A DNA stretch of 58,392 nt from an uncultured Gammaproteobacteria bacterium (GCA_905479985.1 CAJQOM010000026.1:1-58392); one strand, 5' to 3'; counted from the first letter of the stretch, positions 25,832 through 35,303 are shown. Program-made: numbers and translations. Notes: a model not told the origin generated them from the sequence alone.

Positions 25832-28009
25832 TTACGATGATGTTTTTTCTAATTTAGCATAAGCGAGTACGAGCCACTTGCTACCAGCGTGTTTGAAATT
25901 GACTTGTATTCGACTGTTTTTGCCTGCGCCTTCGGTATCAATAACGGTGCCTTGGCCAAATTTTTGATGGTGGACTTGTTCGCCGGGCAGAAAGCCTGTT
26001 TCATTGAGCGTCATGGTATGTTTTGGCGCCATGTGGCTGTAGCCACTTTGGCCGCTAGACACTGAATTAGTTCGGGCTCGGATTTCTTCAATACGCTCAG
26101 AGGGGATTTCACTGAGGAAGCGCGATGGCATAGGCGACATCTCTTGGCCATAGAGAAAACGCGATTCGGTATGTAGCAGATATAAGGTTTGCCGTGCTCG
26201 TGTCATACCAACATAACAAAGACGGCGCTCTTCGGCTAAACGAGTAGGGTCATCACTGCTTTTTTGACCGGGGAAGAGGCCTTCTTCCATCCCGACCATA
26301 AAGACAACGGGAAACTCTAAGCCTTTGGCAGAGTGTAAGGTCATCAGTTGGACACAATCTTCCCATGCACCGCCTTGGTTTTCGCCGGCTTCTAATGCAG
26401 CATGCGACAAGAAAGCATCCAAGAGGGACATGTCTTCAGCTTCTTCAGGCTGGTTAAATTGCTTACTGGCGCTGATCAGTTCGTCTAAGTTTTCTATTCG
26501 GCCTTGGCCTTTTTCTGTTTTGTCTTTACCGTGATGCGTTCGTAGGCCACTTTCATCAATGACGAGGCTGGTGAGCTCGTGCAAAGGCAATTCGGTTTCT
26601 GGTGTGAGAGAGTCAATTAAGGTTAAGAAACCTGTTAAGGCATTACCCGCACGCGCCGTGAAGAATTTGGCATCGAGTAGCGCGGTGGTGGCTTGCCAGA
26701 GGGTTTGGCTTTGTTCTCTGGCTTGTTGACGTAATTGCGTTAATGTTGCCGCACCAATGCCGCGTGTTGGGGTGTTGACGATACGTTCGAAAGCGGCGTC
26801 ATCGTTGCGATTAGAGATGAGTCTTAAATAAGATAAAACATCTTTGATCTCGGCGCGTTCAAAAAAGCGTAATCCGCCATAAACACGATAAGGCATATTG
26901 ACTTGCAATAGGGCTTCTTCAATGGCGCGTGATTGGGCATTAGAACGGTAAAGAACCGCATTGTCAGCGCGGTTGCCGCCTTTGTCGACCCAAGCTTGGA
27001 CTTGTCCAACTAGGTAGCTGGCTTCATCGCGTTCGTTATAGGCGTGGTATTGCTGGATGAGTTCGCCGTCATCATCTTCAGTCCATAACTCTTTGCCCAG
27101 TCGTTCACTGTTATTGGCAATGACGGCATTGGCAGCACCTAATATATGGCCGGTTGAGCGGTAGTTTTGCTCTAGGCTGATGCTGGCTGCAGTCGGATAA
27201 TCTTGGTGGAATTTTTGAATATTTTCAATTTTAGCGCCACGCCAACCGTAAATAGATTGATCATCATCACCGACAATAAATAAATTACCCGTGTCGCCAG
27301 CCAATAGGCGGATCCAAGCATATTGAATGGCATTGGTATCTTGGAATTCATCGACCAGAATTTGGCTAAAACGTTGTTGGTAGTTGGCAAGAATATCTGG
27401 GCGCTTAAGCCAGAGTTCATGGCTACGCAATAAAATCTCACCAAAATCAATTACGCCAGCACGTTGGCAGGCATCTTCATAAGCTTGGTAAATCGCGAGC
27501 ATCTTTTGTGAATAGGGATCGTTGCCAGCTTGGATATGACTGGCTCTTAGGCCTTCATCCTTTTGGCCATTGATATACCATTGGGCTTGTTTGGCGGGCC
27601 ATTGTGACTCGTCTAATTCCATGGTGCGAATCAGCCGCTTCAACATACGCTGTTGATCGTCGCTATCGAGAATTTGGAAGCTTTGCGGTAAGCCGGCTTC
27701 TTTCCAGTGCGCACGCAATAAGCGATGCGCTAGACCATGGAAGGTGCCAACCCACATACCACCAATGGGATAGCCGAGCATATCTTCAATGCGGCCTCGC
27801 ATTTCGGCGGCAGCTTTGTTGGTGAAGGTAACAGCAAGGATATTGGCGGGAGAAAGGGCTTCAGCTTGAATCAACCAAGCAATACGGTGGACAAGTACTC
27901 GGGTTTTACCACTGCCAGCACCGGCTAAAATTCGGGCGTGCCCCAGCGGTGCCGCGACGGCTTCACGTTGAGGTTTATTGAGATCGTCGAGTAATTCGGA
28001 AACGTCCAT
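25832..28009 (-). CDS. uvrD: DNA helicase II UvrD
   Basis: Superfamily 1A helicase, 3'-5', for nucleotide excision and mismatch repair. The 725 residues have Walker A LAGAGSGKT (about 28-36), LAVTFTNKAAAEMRGR, VDEFQDTN, VGDDDQSIYGWRGA, LEQNYRST and LMTLHSAKGLEFPVVF. A C-terminal tudor-like segment (GEQVHHQKFGQGTVIDTEG) is typical of UvrD/PcrA and separates it from Rep. No SOS box was seen upstream, unlike E. coli uvrD. Confidence 0.96.
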   Translation of the reverse strand: MDVSELLDDLNKPQREAVAAPLGHARILAGAGSGKTRVLVHRIAWLIQAEALSPANILAVTFTNKAAAEMRGRIEDMLGYPIGGMWVGTFHGLAHRLLRAHWKEAGLPQSFQILDSDDQQRMLKRLIRTMELDESQWPAKQAQWYINGQKDEGLRASHIQAGNDPYSQKMLAIYQAYEDACQRAGVIDFGEILLRSHELWLKRPDILANYQQRFSQILVDEFQDTNAIQYAWIRLLAGDTGNLFIVGDDDQSIYGWRGAKIENIQKFHQDYPTAASISLEQNYRSTGHILGAANAVIANNSERLGKELWTEDDDGELIQQYHAYNERDEASYLVGQVQAWVDKGGNRADNAVLYRSNAQSRAIEEALLQVNMPYRVYGGLRFFERAEIKDVLSYLRLISNRNDDAAFERIVNTPTRGIGAATLTQLRQQAREQSQTLWQATTALLDAKFFTARAGNALTGFLTLIDSLTPETELPLHELTSLVIDESGLRTHHGKDKTEKGQGRIENLDELISASKQFNQPEEAEDMSLLDAFLSHAALEAGENQGGAWEDCVQLMTLHSAKGLEFPVVFMVGMEEGLFPGQKSSDDPTRLAEERRLCYVGMTRARQTLYLLHTESRFLYGQEMSPMPSRFLSEIPSERIEEIRARTNSVSSGQSGYSHMAPKHTMTLNETGFLPGEQVHHQKFGQGTVIDTEGAGKNSRIQVNFKHAGSKWLVLAYAKLEKTSS

Positions 28010-28042
28010 TACAGGTCTGTGCTGGTAAGTTTTGATAAGTCA

Positions 28043-28072
28043 CGCAGGACTAACCCTGAGGTTAACCCTGCG
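28043..28072 (-). other. Inverted repeat in uvrD leader
   Basis: In the 146 bases between trxA and uvrD, arms CGCAGG (28043-28048) and CCTGCG (28067-28072) flank two direct copies of TAACCCTG. The RNA could fold either with these arms or through the inner GGTTAACC. It may be a weak end for trxA transcription or a leader element of uvrD; there is no T run. Confidence 0.3.
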
Positions 28073-28155
28073 TTTAGATTTGTGCAGTTTAGCAACAGAA
28101 GCGATGGTTTATTTCGCGGCTTGCTAGTTGGCTTTAAAAGCCGGTTGTAGCGTGT

Positions 28156-28482
28156 TTAGAGATTGCTATCTAAAAAGGCTGCAAGTTGAGACTTTGTTAA
28201 TGCGCCGACTTTTGTCGCTTCAACTTCGCCGCCTTTGAATAACATCAAAGTTGGGATGCCACGAATACCGTAACGAGGCGGTGTTTCTGAGTTTTCGTCG
28301 ATGTTGAGTTTGCAGACAGCTAATTTGCCAGCATATTCAGCACCAATTTCTTCTAGGATTGGGGCAATCATTTTGCAAGGACCACACCATTCAGCCCAGT
28401 AATCAACTAAGACAGGTAAGTCAGACTGTAATACTAGGCTTTCAAAATCGCCATCAGTCACATTGGTGACATTTTCGCTCAT
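28156..28482 (-). CDS. trxA: Thioredoxin 1
   Basis: Cytoplasmic dithiol reductant of 108 residues with active site WCGPC (32-36) and the cis-Pro loop [14 protein letters not shown]. Ribosome site GGAGAG lies 8-10 bases before the ATG. Divergent from rhlB, as in many gammaproteobacteria. A key D/W core ([11 protein letters not shown]) is intact. Confidence 0.97.
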   Translation of the reverse strand: MSENVTNVTDGDFESLVLQSDLPVLVDYWAEWCGPCKMIAPILEEIGAEYAGKLAVCKLNIDENSETPPRYGIRGIPTLMLFKGGEVEATKVGALTKSQLAAFLDSNL

Positions 28483-28496
28483 GTTTTTCTCTCCAG

Positions 28497-28525
28497 TGGA
28501 ATATAAGCTATTGGAAGGCTATACT
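28497..28525 (+). promoter_or_regulatory. Possible promoter of rhlB
   Basis: A -10-like TATACT (28520-28525) lies 17 bases after a poor -35 (TGGAAT, 28497-28502) in the trxA/rhlB gap. The expected transcript start near 28532 falls 53 bases before the chosen rhlB ATG. Confidence 0.35.
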
Positions 28526-28584
28526 CGTGCACTCCAATACAGATGACATTTTTTCCTATCATTAAAGGTAATGCAAGTATTTCT

Positions 28585-29862
28585 ATGAGTGCACATTTAA
28601 CAGACCTGGCTTTTAAGTCATTAGCATTGCATGAATCTCTTCAAAGTGGCTTAGAAAATGCGGGGTTTGAATATTGCACTCCTATTCAAGCGCAATCGCT
28701 ACCTTTATTACTGGCAGGCCGTGATGTAGCAGGGCAGGCGCAGACAGGTACGGGTAAAACCATTGCCTTTTTATTGGCGGCTTTTCAACGCTTATTAGTG
28801 GATGAACCCTTTAAAAATTGGGATCGTAAACAACCACGTGCATTCATTTTGGCACCGACGCGTGAGTTAGCAATTCAAATTGCGAATGATGCTCACCTGT
28901 TAAATAAAGATGCGGGTTTGCGCATTGTGGTGGCGTATGGCGGCAAGGATTATGAAAAACAAAAGTCTGCGATTACGGCGGGTGTTGATATCTTAATTGG
29001 CACACCAGGGCGTTTATTAGATTATCAAAAACAAGGCGTGTTTAATCTTAAGCAAGTGCAGGTGATGATTTTAGATGAAGCCGATCGGATGTTTGATTTA
29101 GGCTTTATTAAAGATGTGCGTTATTTCTTACGTCGTGTGCCGGCGCCGAGCGAACGTTTGAGTATGTTGTTTTCTGCCACCATGAGCTACAAAGTGACTG
29201 AGCTGGCTTATGAACACATGAATAATCCTCAAAAGGTACAAATCGAACCTGAAAAAGTATCGGGTGATCGCATTGAAGAGTCAGTATATTACCCCGCAAA
29301 TGATGAAAAAATACCGTTATTGCTGGCGTTGATTAAACGGCTTGAGCCACAACGTAGCATTGTGTTTGTGAATACCAAACATGCGGCCGATAAGGTGTGG
29401 GGTTATTTGGAAAGTAATGGTTACCAATCCGCTTTATTGTCGGGTGACGTGCCACAGAAAAAACGTGAAAGTTTATTGAAGCATTTTCAGGATGGTGAAT
29501 TTCACTTTATGGTGGCGACGGATGTTGCTGCACGTGGTCTACATATCGATCAAGTGAGCCATATTTTTAATTATGATTTGCCGCAAGATAATGAAGATTA
29601 TGTTCATCGGATCGGCAGGACAGCACGGGCAGGTGCCAGTGGTGTTGCGATTAGTTTTGCCTGTGAAGATTATGCTTTTTCATTACCTGATATTGAAATT
29701 TATATTAAACATAAATTACCTGTTGTCGCGACCTCGATGGAGATATTGGAGACGCCTAAACCGGCTAAGAAGCCAGAAAGGCGACCACCAACTTCGCGTC
29801 ATAAAAGAACTGATTCAGGAAAACAAGGTCGAACAAGAAGGCCACATAGATCTAAAAATTAA
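28585..29862 (+). CDS. rhlB: DEAD-box RNA helicase RhlB
   Basis: RNA-unwinding partner of the RNase E degradosome in E. coli. From the ATG at 28585 the protein begins MSAHLTDLAFKSLALHESLQ, matching RhlB starts, and is 425 residues; the frame is open to an upstream ATG at 28543. Motifs: CTPIQAQSLPLLLAGRDVAG, AQTGTGKT (52-59), LDEADRMFDLGFIKDVR, LFSATMS and HRIGRTARAGASG. The tail is short and basic (KKPERRPPTSRHKRTD). Beside divergent trxA as in E. coli. Confidence 0.94.
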   Translation: MSAHLTDLAFKSLALHESLQSGLENAGFEYCTPIQAQSLPLLLAGRDVAGQAQTGTGKTIAFLLAAFQRLLVDEPFKNWDRKQPRAFILAPTRELAIQIANDAHLLNKDAGLRIVVAYGGKDYEKQKSAITAGVDILIGTPGRLLDYQKQGVFNLKQVQVMILDEADRMFDLGFIKDVRYFLRRVPAPSERLSMLFSATMSYKVTELAYEHMNNPQKVQIEPEKVSGDRIEESVYYPANDEKIPLLLALIKRLEPQRSIVFVNTKHAADKVWGYLESNGYQSALLSGDVPQKKRESLLKHFQDGEFHFMVATDVAARGLHIDQVSHIFNYDLPQDNEDYVHRIGRTARAGASGVAISFACEDYAFSLPDIEIYIKHKLPVVATSMEILETPKPAKKPERRPPTSRHKRTDSGKQGRTRRPHRSKN

Positions 29863-29879
29863 TGGTATAAAGCGTCATT

Positions 29880-30227
29880 ATGCAAATTAACGGCTCTACA
29901 TTATCAACTGCTTTTACACCTCGCTCGAGTGAAGCGAGGGAACCTGTTCGGCCGCCGGTCATCATCGACGCTGAGCCTAGGTCACGTAATGCGAGGCCTT
30001 TATTACCTGCAGCAACTGAGACATCTCGTTTTCAAACCGCGTTAACAATTGATGATGGGCAGGATGAGCGACAAGCACGATTTGTCCGTTTGTTCGCTGA
30101 CAATAATCAGCCTGAAACATTAGATTTTGTTGCAGAAGAGGCGCTGCCTCGTGGCGTGCAGCAGTATTTACAAATCGCCAATTTAGACACCGAGCCGCAA
30201 CAAAGGTTATTTGATGAGATTGTCTAG
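29880..30227 (+). CDS. Unknown protein, proline/arginine-rich N-terminus
   Basis: 115 residues, no recognised family. The first half looks disordered (PRSSEAREPVRPPVIIDAEP), the second half is acidic and probably helical (ARFVRLFADNNQPETLDFVA). No signal peptide or membrane segment. It starts 17 bases after rhlB and its stop region overlaps the start of the next lipoprotein gene, so the pair is translationally coupled. Confidence 0.6.
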   Translation: MQINGSTLSTAFTPRSSEAREPVRPPVIIDAEPRSRNARPLLPAATETSRFQTALTIDDGQDERQARFVRLFADNNQPETLDFVAEEALPRGVQQYLQIANLDTEPQQRLFDEIV

Positions 30228-30930
30228 ATTCGTTGTTGTATTCTTTTCTCTCCTCCTTTCTGCCTGCTCCCAAACACCTTATAAAGGTAAAATGGCTGCG
30301 GCTGATTTACGCGATGCGGGTATTTCTCGTTTAGCAAAAAGTGATATTGATGAGGTGATTGAGCTGCATCAGCATGCTGTAATGCAAGATTTAAAACAGT
30401 TGATGATCAAGCTCTATCATCGTAACCCAAGTCAACGTTTTGATAAGGCGAAACGGTCGATTGAAAGCAGTGTCGACTTGGTGTTTAAACGTCCTTCATC
30501 TTATGGTTATAAACATTGGGAGGGCTTAGCGGGCACAGATATTATCCGTTTGGCATTGGATCCTGATTACCATGTTAATGATCGTGTGTTGCCGTTAATC
30601 GTTGGGCTTAGAAAGATGTTGATGGCGTCATATGGGAATGAGACCGCCTTTTATTATTTAACGGATTTGAATGAACAAAAGCTGTACAACAGCGCACGAA
30701 ATATTGAAATTGCTGCGTGGTTATTGTCTGAAAAGAAGGATCAACAGGGGCGCTTGTTAATCATGAGTGATAGTGTTGAGCTAGAATCACGTAACCTTAG
30801 CTTTCAGCGTTTGATAGGTAAGATGATTGCGACCCAAGATAATCTAGCCAGCATTATTTCTTATAAGGAAGGCCGTGTGGTCAAAACGGTGATGATTAAA
30901 GCGGCTTCGATGGCTTTTTTGCCGATTTGA
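30214..30930 (+). CDS. Unknown lipoprotein
   Basis: Predicted lipoprotein of 238 residues with signal MRLSRFVVVFFSLLLSACSQ (lipobox LSAC). The mature part is mostly helical, with LKQLMIKLYHRNPSQRFDKA, HWEGLAGTDIIRLALDPDYH and ARNIEIAAWLLSEKKDQQGR. I do not recognise a named family with certainty. An alternative ATG one codon upstream exists. It overlaps the previous unknown gene by 14 bases and converges on ubiI with a 7-base gap. Confidence 0.75.
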   Translation: MRLSRFVVVFFSLLLSACSQTPYKGKMAAADLRDAGISRLAKSDIDEVIELHQHAVMQDLKQLMIKLYHRNPSQRFDKAKRSIESSVDLVFKRPSSYGYKHWEGLAGTDIIRLALDPDYHVNDRVLPLIVGLRKMLMASYGNETAFYYLTDLNEQKLYNSARNIEIAAWLLSEKKDQQGRLLIMSDSVELESRNLSFQRLIGKMIATQDNLASIISYKEGRVVKTVMIKAASMAFLPI

Positions 30931-30937
30931 ACTTTAT

Positions 30938-32143
30938 TTAAAACCGAGGTTTGGTCAGTGCCGGGTTAGCAAAACGCTGACCGGATGCTTGCTGCATAAA
31001 ACAGCGTTTTAATAAGTCACTGTTGTTCACTAATTGAAAGCCAGACTGCCTTGCTAAGCGGATTACTGGATTGTCACTGCCAAATACCCGTTTGAAAGCA
31101 TCCATTGTCAGTTGAATGGCAAGGTTATCGCCTTTGCGTTGGCGCTGGTATTTTGTCAGTGTATGCAAGCTGCCAATTTGGCGGCCTTTTTGGTGGGCAT
31201 TGATAACGACTTCGGCCAGTGTCGCAGCATCAAGAAAACCAATATTAACCCCTTGTCCGGCAAGCGGGTGGATAGTGTGCGCTGCATCGCCGACTAGTGC
31301 AAAGCCTTGTTCTACATAATGATCGGCATGGCGACATTTAAGCGGGAAACTTGCCCGAGGGCCGACGTCGGTGATATCCCCTAATTGATGTTCAAACGCT
31401 TTGGCTAAGGTGTCTTTGAATTCATCGTCGGTAAGTTGTTTGAGTAGCTCAGCTTCTTCACAACTGTTTGTCCAGACAATGGAACATTGATGTGGATTGG
31501 CGAGTGGTAGGAAGGCCAGTGGCCCTTCGGGTAAGAAACGTTGTCTCGCAGTTCGTTGGTGTGGCTGTTCTGTGGTGACGGTGCAGACTAAACCGTGTTG
31601 GTCATAATCCCATCCTTTACTGTCAATATCTGCCCAGTCGCGTAAAGGCGATTGGGCGCCATCTGCTGCGACAATTAAATCACCCGTGAGGACTTTACCG
31701 CTGTCGAGCGTGAGGGTATTACCTTCTTTGGAGACAGGTTTGTCTGGGCAAAGAAAGGTGACATTACTTTGTTGTTGGCAGGTATTAAGACAAGCTTGTT
31801 GAATATGGCGATTTTCAATGAGATGGCCCAAATGAGATTCGCCGACATCAGCACTGTCGAAGTGGATTTGGCTGGATTGGGTTTCCCAGACGGTCATATC
31901 TGTGAACGGGCTAAGGCGTCCGGGTATGAGGTGGGACCAAATATTGAGGTTTTTGAGCAATTGCTCGCTGGCTTGGCTGATGGCACTGACGCGTAGGTCA
32001 GCAGGGTCGTTGTCAGCAATTGGCTTTAGTTCAAAGGGTTCGATTAAAGCAATTTTAAGGTTTTGTTCTGTGCTTAAAGCGACGGCGAGCGTGGTGCCGA
32101 CCATGCCTGCACCGACGATGATGACATCGTAATGTTGGCTCAT
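30938..32143 (-). CDS. ubiI: Ubiquinone biosynthesis hydroxylase UbiI (VisC-like)
   Basis: FAD monooxygenase for ring hydroxylation (C5) in aerobic ubiquinone synthesis. The 401 residues begin with the dinucleotide fold VIIVGAGMVGTTLAVAL, carry DLRVSAISQASEQLL, which resembles UbiI/VisC, and the second FAD motif GDAAHTIHPLAGQGVNIGF. It overlaps the ubiH-like gene by 4 bases. Assignment of the two paralogs to UbiI and UbiH rests on short motifs and order (ygfB-pepP-ubiH-ubiI as in E. coli). Confidence 0.85.
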   Translation of the reverse strand: MSQHYDVIIVGAGMVGTTLAVALSTEQNLKIALIEPFELKPIADNDPADLRVSAISQASEQLLKNLNIWSHLIPGRLSPFTDMTVWETQSSQIHFDSADVGESHLGHLIENRHIQQACLNTCQQQSNVTFLCPDKPVSKEGNTLTLDSGKVLTGDLIVAADGAQSPLRDWADIDSKGWDYDQHGLVCTVTTEQPHQRTARQRFLPEGPLAFLPLANPHQCSIVWTNSCEEAELLKQLTDDEFKDTLAKAFEHQLGDITDVGPRASFPLKCRHADHYVEQGFALVGDAAHTIHPLAGQGVNIGFLDAATLAEVVINAHQKGRQIGSLHTLTKYQRQRKGDNLAIQLTMDAFKRVFGSDNPVIRLARQSGFQLVNNSDLLKRCFMQQASGQRFANPALTKPRF

Positions 32144-33345
32144 AGTGCAATGCCTCTTGCTAGGCGAGGTTGTTTTTTACCTAACCCCATACTTTTTTTC
32201 GCTAACCAGTGTTTCGCAGGCGGGATTAAATCTAATGCGATTAAGCCGGCACTGCGGCCATGACCGAGTACGGGGTTATTGTTGCTAAATAATCTGACTA
32301 ATAGATTGGTGGCTTTAATGACATTGTCTTGATCGCGCTGTTGCCATTGTTGGTAATCATGTAAGTGTTTTGGTCTTCCACAGTCTTCGGTCTCATCGAC
32401 GAGCACATCGGCTAAGGCAATGACATCACGGAGGCCAAGGTTAAAGCCTTGTCCGGCTATTGGGTGGAGGTTATGGGCCGCATTACCGACAAAGACGATA
32501 CGATTTTGAATCGGCTGGTCGGTTTGCGTGAGTTTGAGTGGATAATGGCCTCTTTTACCGACTTGGGTGAATTGTCCGAGGCGATAACCGAATTCAGTTT
32601 GGAGTCGGGCTAAAAAGGCTGTGTCGTCGAGATCATTGATTGCTGTTTCATCGCCGGTTTTGACTGTCCAGATTAGGCTGCAACGATTATCTGGCATAGG
32701 TAAAAGTGCGATTGGACCGTGTTCTGTAAAGCGTTCGAAGGCGCGGTTGTGATGAGGCCGTTCTGTGCTGATATTAGCGGTAATGGCGGTTTGTTGGTAA
32801 TCCTGTTCGGTAACAGAAAGGTCTAATAAACGACGAATGGTTGAATTGGCACCATCGGCTGCGACAATGAGTTTGCTGGTTATTTTTCGGTCATCATCGA
32901 GTGTTAATTCGACCTGATTTGACTGGTGATTTAATGCAATCACTTTGTTTGGACATAAGATATCTAGCGTCGTGTTTTCTGACATGGCTTGATTCAGCAC
33001 TTTGCCCATGGCTCTGGCGAGGATCACTTGGCCTAGCGCGGGCACATTTTCTTGTTGGGCCGATAACCGCGTGGCGCCAAAATGGCCACGATCTGAAATA
33101 TGAATATCACTAATGGCCGTGCTATGGGGTGCAAGTTGTTGCCATAAGCCCATGGTGTCTAAAATACGTTGTGAACCATAAGATAAGGCGATACCGCGAT
33201 CATCGTAGCTAGGTTGTTGCGTTGTTTTGAAGTCAAACGCTTCGATAAGGGCGATTTTATGGGCACTGTTTTTTAAGGCATAAGCAAAACTGGCACCGAC
33301 CATACCGCCGCCTACAATAATGATGTCGTAATCTGCTTGTGCCAT
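32140..33345 (-). CDS. ubiH: Ubiquinone biosynthesis hydroxylase UbiH
   Basis: 2-octaprenyl-6-methoxyphenol hydroxylase family (C1 hydroxylation). 401 residues with FAD fold IIIVGGGMVGASFAYAL, the DDRGIALSYGSQRIL segment typical of UbiH, and GNAAHNLHPIAGQGFNLGLRD. Starts 4 bases after pepP ends. Intact throughout. Confidence 0.88.
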   Translation of the reverse strand: MAQADYDIIIVGGGMVGASFAYALKNSAHKIALIEAFDFKTTQQPSYDDRGIALSYGSQRILDTMGLWQQLAPHSTAISDIHISDRGHFGATRLSAQQENVPALGQVILARAMGKVLNQAMSENTTLDILCPNKVIALNHQSNQVELTLDDDRKITSKLIVAADGANSTIRRLLDLSVTEQDYQQTAITANISTERPHHNRAFERFTEHGPIALLPMPDNRCSLIWTVKTGDETAINDLDDTAFLARLQTEFGYRLGQFTQVGKRGHYPLKLTQTDQPIQNRIVFVGNAAHNLHPIAGQGFNLGLRDVIALADVLVDETEDCGRPKHLHDYQQWQQRDQDNVIKATNLLVRLFSNNNPVLGHGRSAGLIALDLIPPAKHWLAKKSMGLGKKQPRLARGIAL

Positions 33346-33349
33346 GTGC

Positions 33350-34663
33350 TTAGTGGTTTGCTTGGGCCATTAAGGCTTCGATTTCATTAATTTCTTTTGG
33401 GGCAGCGGCAGATAATACTTCATTGCCTGTTTTGGTGACGAGGACATCATCTTCAATTCGAATACCGGTGAAATGCCATTTTTTAGGGACATGGTCGAGA
33501 TCGCGAATGTAAAGGCCAGGTTCAACTGTGAGTACCATGCCGGGTTCTAAGACGCGCCATTCGCCGCCGACTTTGTAGTCACCGACGTCATGGACATCCA
33601 TACCGAGCCAGTGGCCGGTACGGTGCATATAAAACTCACGGTAGGCTTGGTCTTCAAGCAGTTGCTCTAATTTGCCTTTGAGTAAGCCTATTTCCAGTAA
33701 ACCTTCGGTGAGGACGCGGACGGCTTCTTTATGAGGTTGATTCCAATGATTGCCGGGTTTGACCGCATCGATGGCGGCTTTTTGTGCGTCTAGCACAATA
33801 CTATATAAGGTCTTTTGAGCAGGGGTGAATTTACCGTTAACAGGGAATGTTCGGGTAATATCACCGGCATAATAGTCATACTCGGCACCGGCATCGATCA
33901 GTAATAAATCGTTGTTTTTTAATTTATGATTGTTTTCAATATAATGCAAAATACAGCCATTTTCGCCGCCACCAACAATCGATGGGTAGGCTGGTGAACG
34001 GCAGTCGTTTTTCATGAATTCATGAATAATTTCTGATTCAACTTGATATTCCCAATGACCGGGTTGGGTAAACTGCATGGCACGAATATGGGCTTGGGCT
34101 GAAATTTCAGCGGCTTGACGCATGGCTTTGATCTCAGCGCTGCTTTTGAATAGGCGTAGCTCATTCAGGCAATGGTCGAGTTCAATGATTTCGGTCGGTG
34201 AATTTTTACCTTGGCGTGAAGCATTGCGAAGGTGATTTAAAAAGCCAACCATGCGTTGATCAAAGTTCGGGATATTACCCATGGTGTAATAGACTTGCTC
34301 ACGTCCTTCTAATAGGCCGGGCAGGATATCATCGAGGTCACTGATAGGGTATGAGTCATCAGCACCGAACTTTTCAACAGCGCCTTCTTGTCCTGCGCGG
34401 TAGCCATCCCAAATTTCTTTTTCTAAGTTACGTTCACGACAGAACAGGAGATATTCGCCATGCGCTCTGCCAGGGATAATAACGATCACTGATTCAGGTT
34501 CATCAAAGCCACTGAGGTAATGGAAGTTGCTGTCGCTGCGATAAGGATAATCAACATCACGGTTACGGTTGGCCACTTCGGCATTGGGTAAAACGGCGAT
34601 GCTGTTTGGCCCCATGATATCCATGAGTTGTTGGCGGCGTTTTGCGAATTCTTTTTTAGTCAT
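33350..34663 (-). CDS. pepP: Xaa-Pro aminopeptidase P
   Basis: Dimanganese peptidase removing an N-terminal residue ahead of proline. The 437 residues comprise an N-terminal creatinase-like domain (to about 170) and a pita-bread catalytic domain with the metal ligands in LLIDAGAEYDYYAGDITRTF (Asp, Asp), HRTGHWLGMDVHDVGDY (His), VEPGLYI and GIRIEDDVLV (Glu, Glu). It follows ygfB by 20 bases, the standard order. Confidence 0.96.
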   Translation of the reverse strand: MTKKEFAKRRQQLMDIMGPNSIAVLPNAEVANRNRDVDYPYRSDSNFHYLSGFDEPESVIVIIPGRAHGEYLLFCRERNLEKEIWDGYRAGQEGAVEKFGADDSYPISDLDDILPGLLEGREQVYYTMGNIPNFDQRMVGFLNHLRNASRQGKNSPTEIIELDHCLNELRLFKSSAEIKAMRQAAEISAQAHIRAMQFTQPGHWEYQVESEIIHEFMKNDCRSPAYPSIVGGGENGCILHYIENNHKLKNNDLLLIDAGAEYDYYAGDITRTFPVNGKFTPAQKTLYSIVLDAQKAAIDAVKPGNHWNQPHKEAVRVLTEGLLEIGLLKGKLEQLLEDQAYREFYMHRTGHWLGMDVHDVGDYKVGGEWRVLEPGMVLTVEPGLYIRDLDHVPKKWHFTGIRIEDDVLVTKTGNEVLSAAAPKEINEIEALMAQANH

Positions 34664-34683
34664 AGTTTAGGGTGTGATGCGTT

Positions 34684-35232
34684 TTAATGTTCTGTTTGAT
34701 TATGAGTAGTATCGAGGGGTTGAAGTTCACTATATAACAGAAACAGTCCCATTCTTAAGTATTCGACCAATTCTTCGAAATTCGTTTCTTCTTCATTAGT
34801 GTCTTCGGGAATGTCATCGCTAATTTGACTGATTTTGATCACGTCGGCGATATATTCTTGGCAATCGGCTGACAATTCGGTGTCATCAGTTAAGCCTGAT
34901 GAGCCTAAACCGTAGACTAAACCTTGGCACCAATCTGACAAGGCTAAAATGCGCGATGGCAGTGGGGCATTGTCATCTGGTAGCGTCAATTGCAAATCAA
35001 AATCAAGACTATTAAGTGATTGAACTGTTTGATCAAATAGCGCAGTCAGGTCTAAAATCTCTTTGTCATCGGGTGCGATATCGTCATATAAGCTTTTATA
35101 CCAGTCTATACGGTTTGCTTGGGAATCCAGACAGAGTAAACCACACAGCGCACCTTGTAGCTCGGCGGCATTCGCGGGGCCATCGCCAGTGTTATTTTCT
35201 GGTGAAAGGGATGGAAAGTATAATTCTGACAT
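34684..35232 (-). CDS. ygfB: UPF0149 family protein YgfB
   Basis: Helical protein of 182 residues from the ATG at 35232 (MSELYFPSL). The open frame reaches further upstream to 35361, but that would cover the divergent promoter. Family features are AAELQGALCGLLCLD, ALSDWCQGLVYGLG and the acidic C-terminal stretch EELVEYLRMGLFLLYSEL. YgfB homologs sit beside pepP-ubiH in many gammaproteobacteria; in Pseudomonas YgfB represses the ampDh3 promoter context, but function in general is little known. Confidence 0.9.
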   Translation of the reverse strand: MSELYFPSLSPENNTGDGPANAAELQGALCGLLCLDSQANRIDWYKSLYDDIAPDDKEILDLTALFDQTVQSLNSLDFDLQLTLPDDNAPLPSRILALSDWCQGLVYGLGSSGLTDDTELSADCQEYIADVIKISQISDDIPEDTNEEETNFEELVEYLRMGLFLLYSELQPLDTTHNQTEH

Positions 35233-35273
35233 CGTGATAGGGCCCAAAGTTAAAAAACATATTATGACAGTTG

Positions 35274-35303
35274 TTGACCCGATTGGCGGGGCACGTCTAT
35301 AGT
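35274..35303 (+). promoter_or_regulatory. Sigma-70 promoter for the zapA operon
   Basis: TTGACC (35274-35279), 18-base spacer, TATAGT (35298-35303); the transcript would start near 35310, 28 bases before the coiled-coil gene. Both boxes are near consensus. Confidence 0.6.

Noticed and set aside
28010-28080. SOS (LexA) box before uvrD
   Set aside because: No CTG-N10-CAG pattern could be found in the upstream region.
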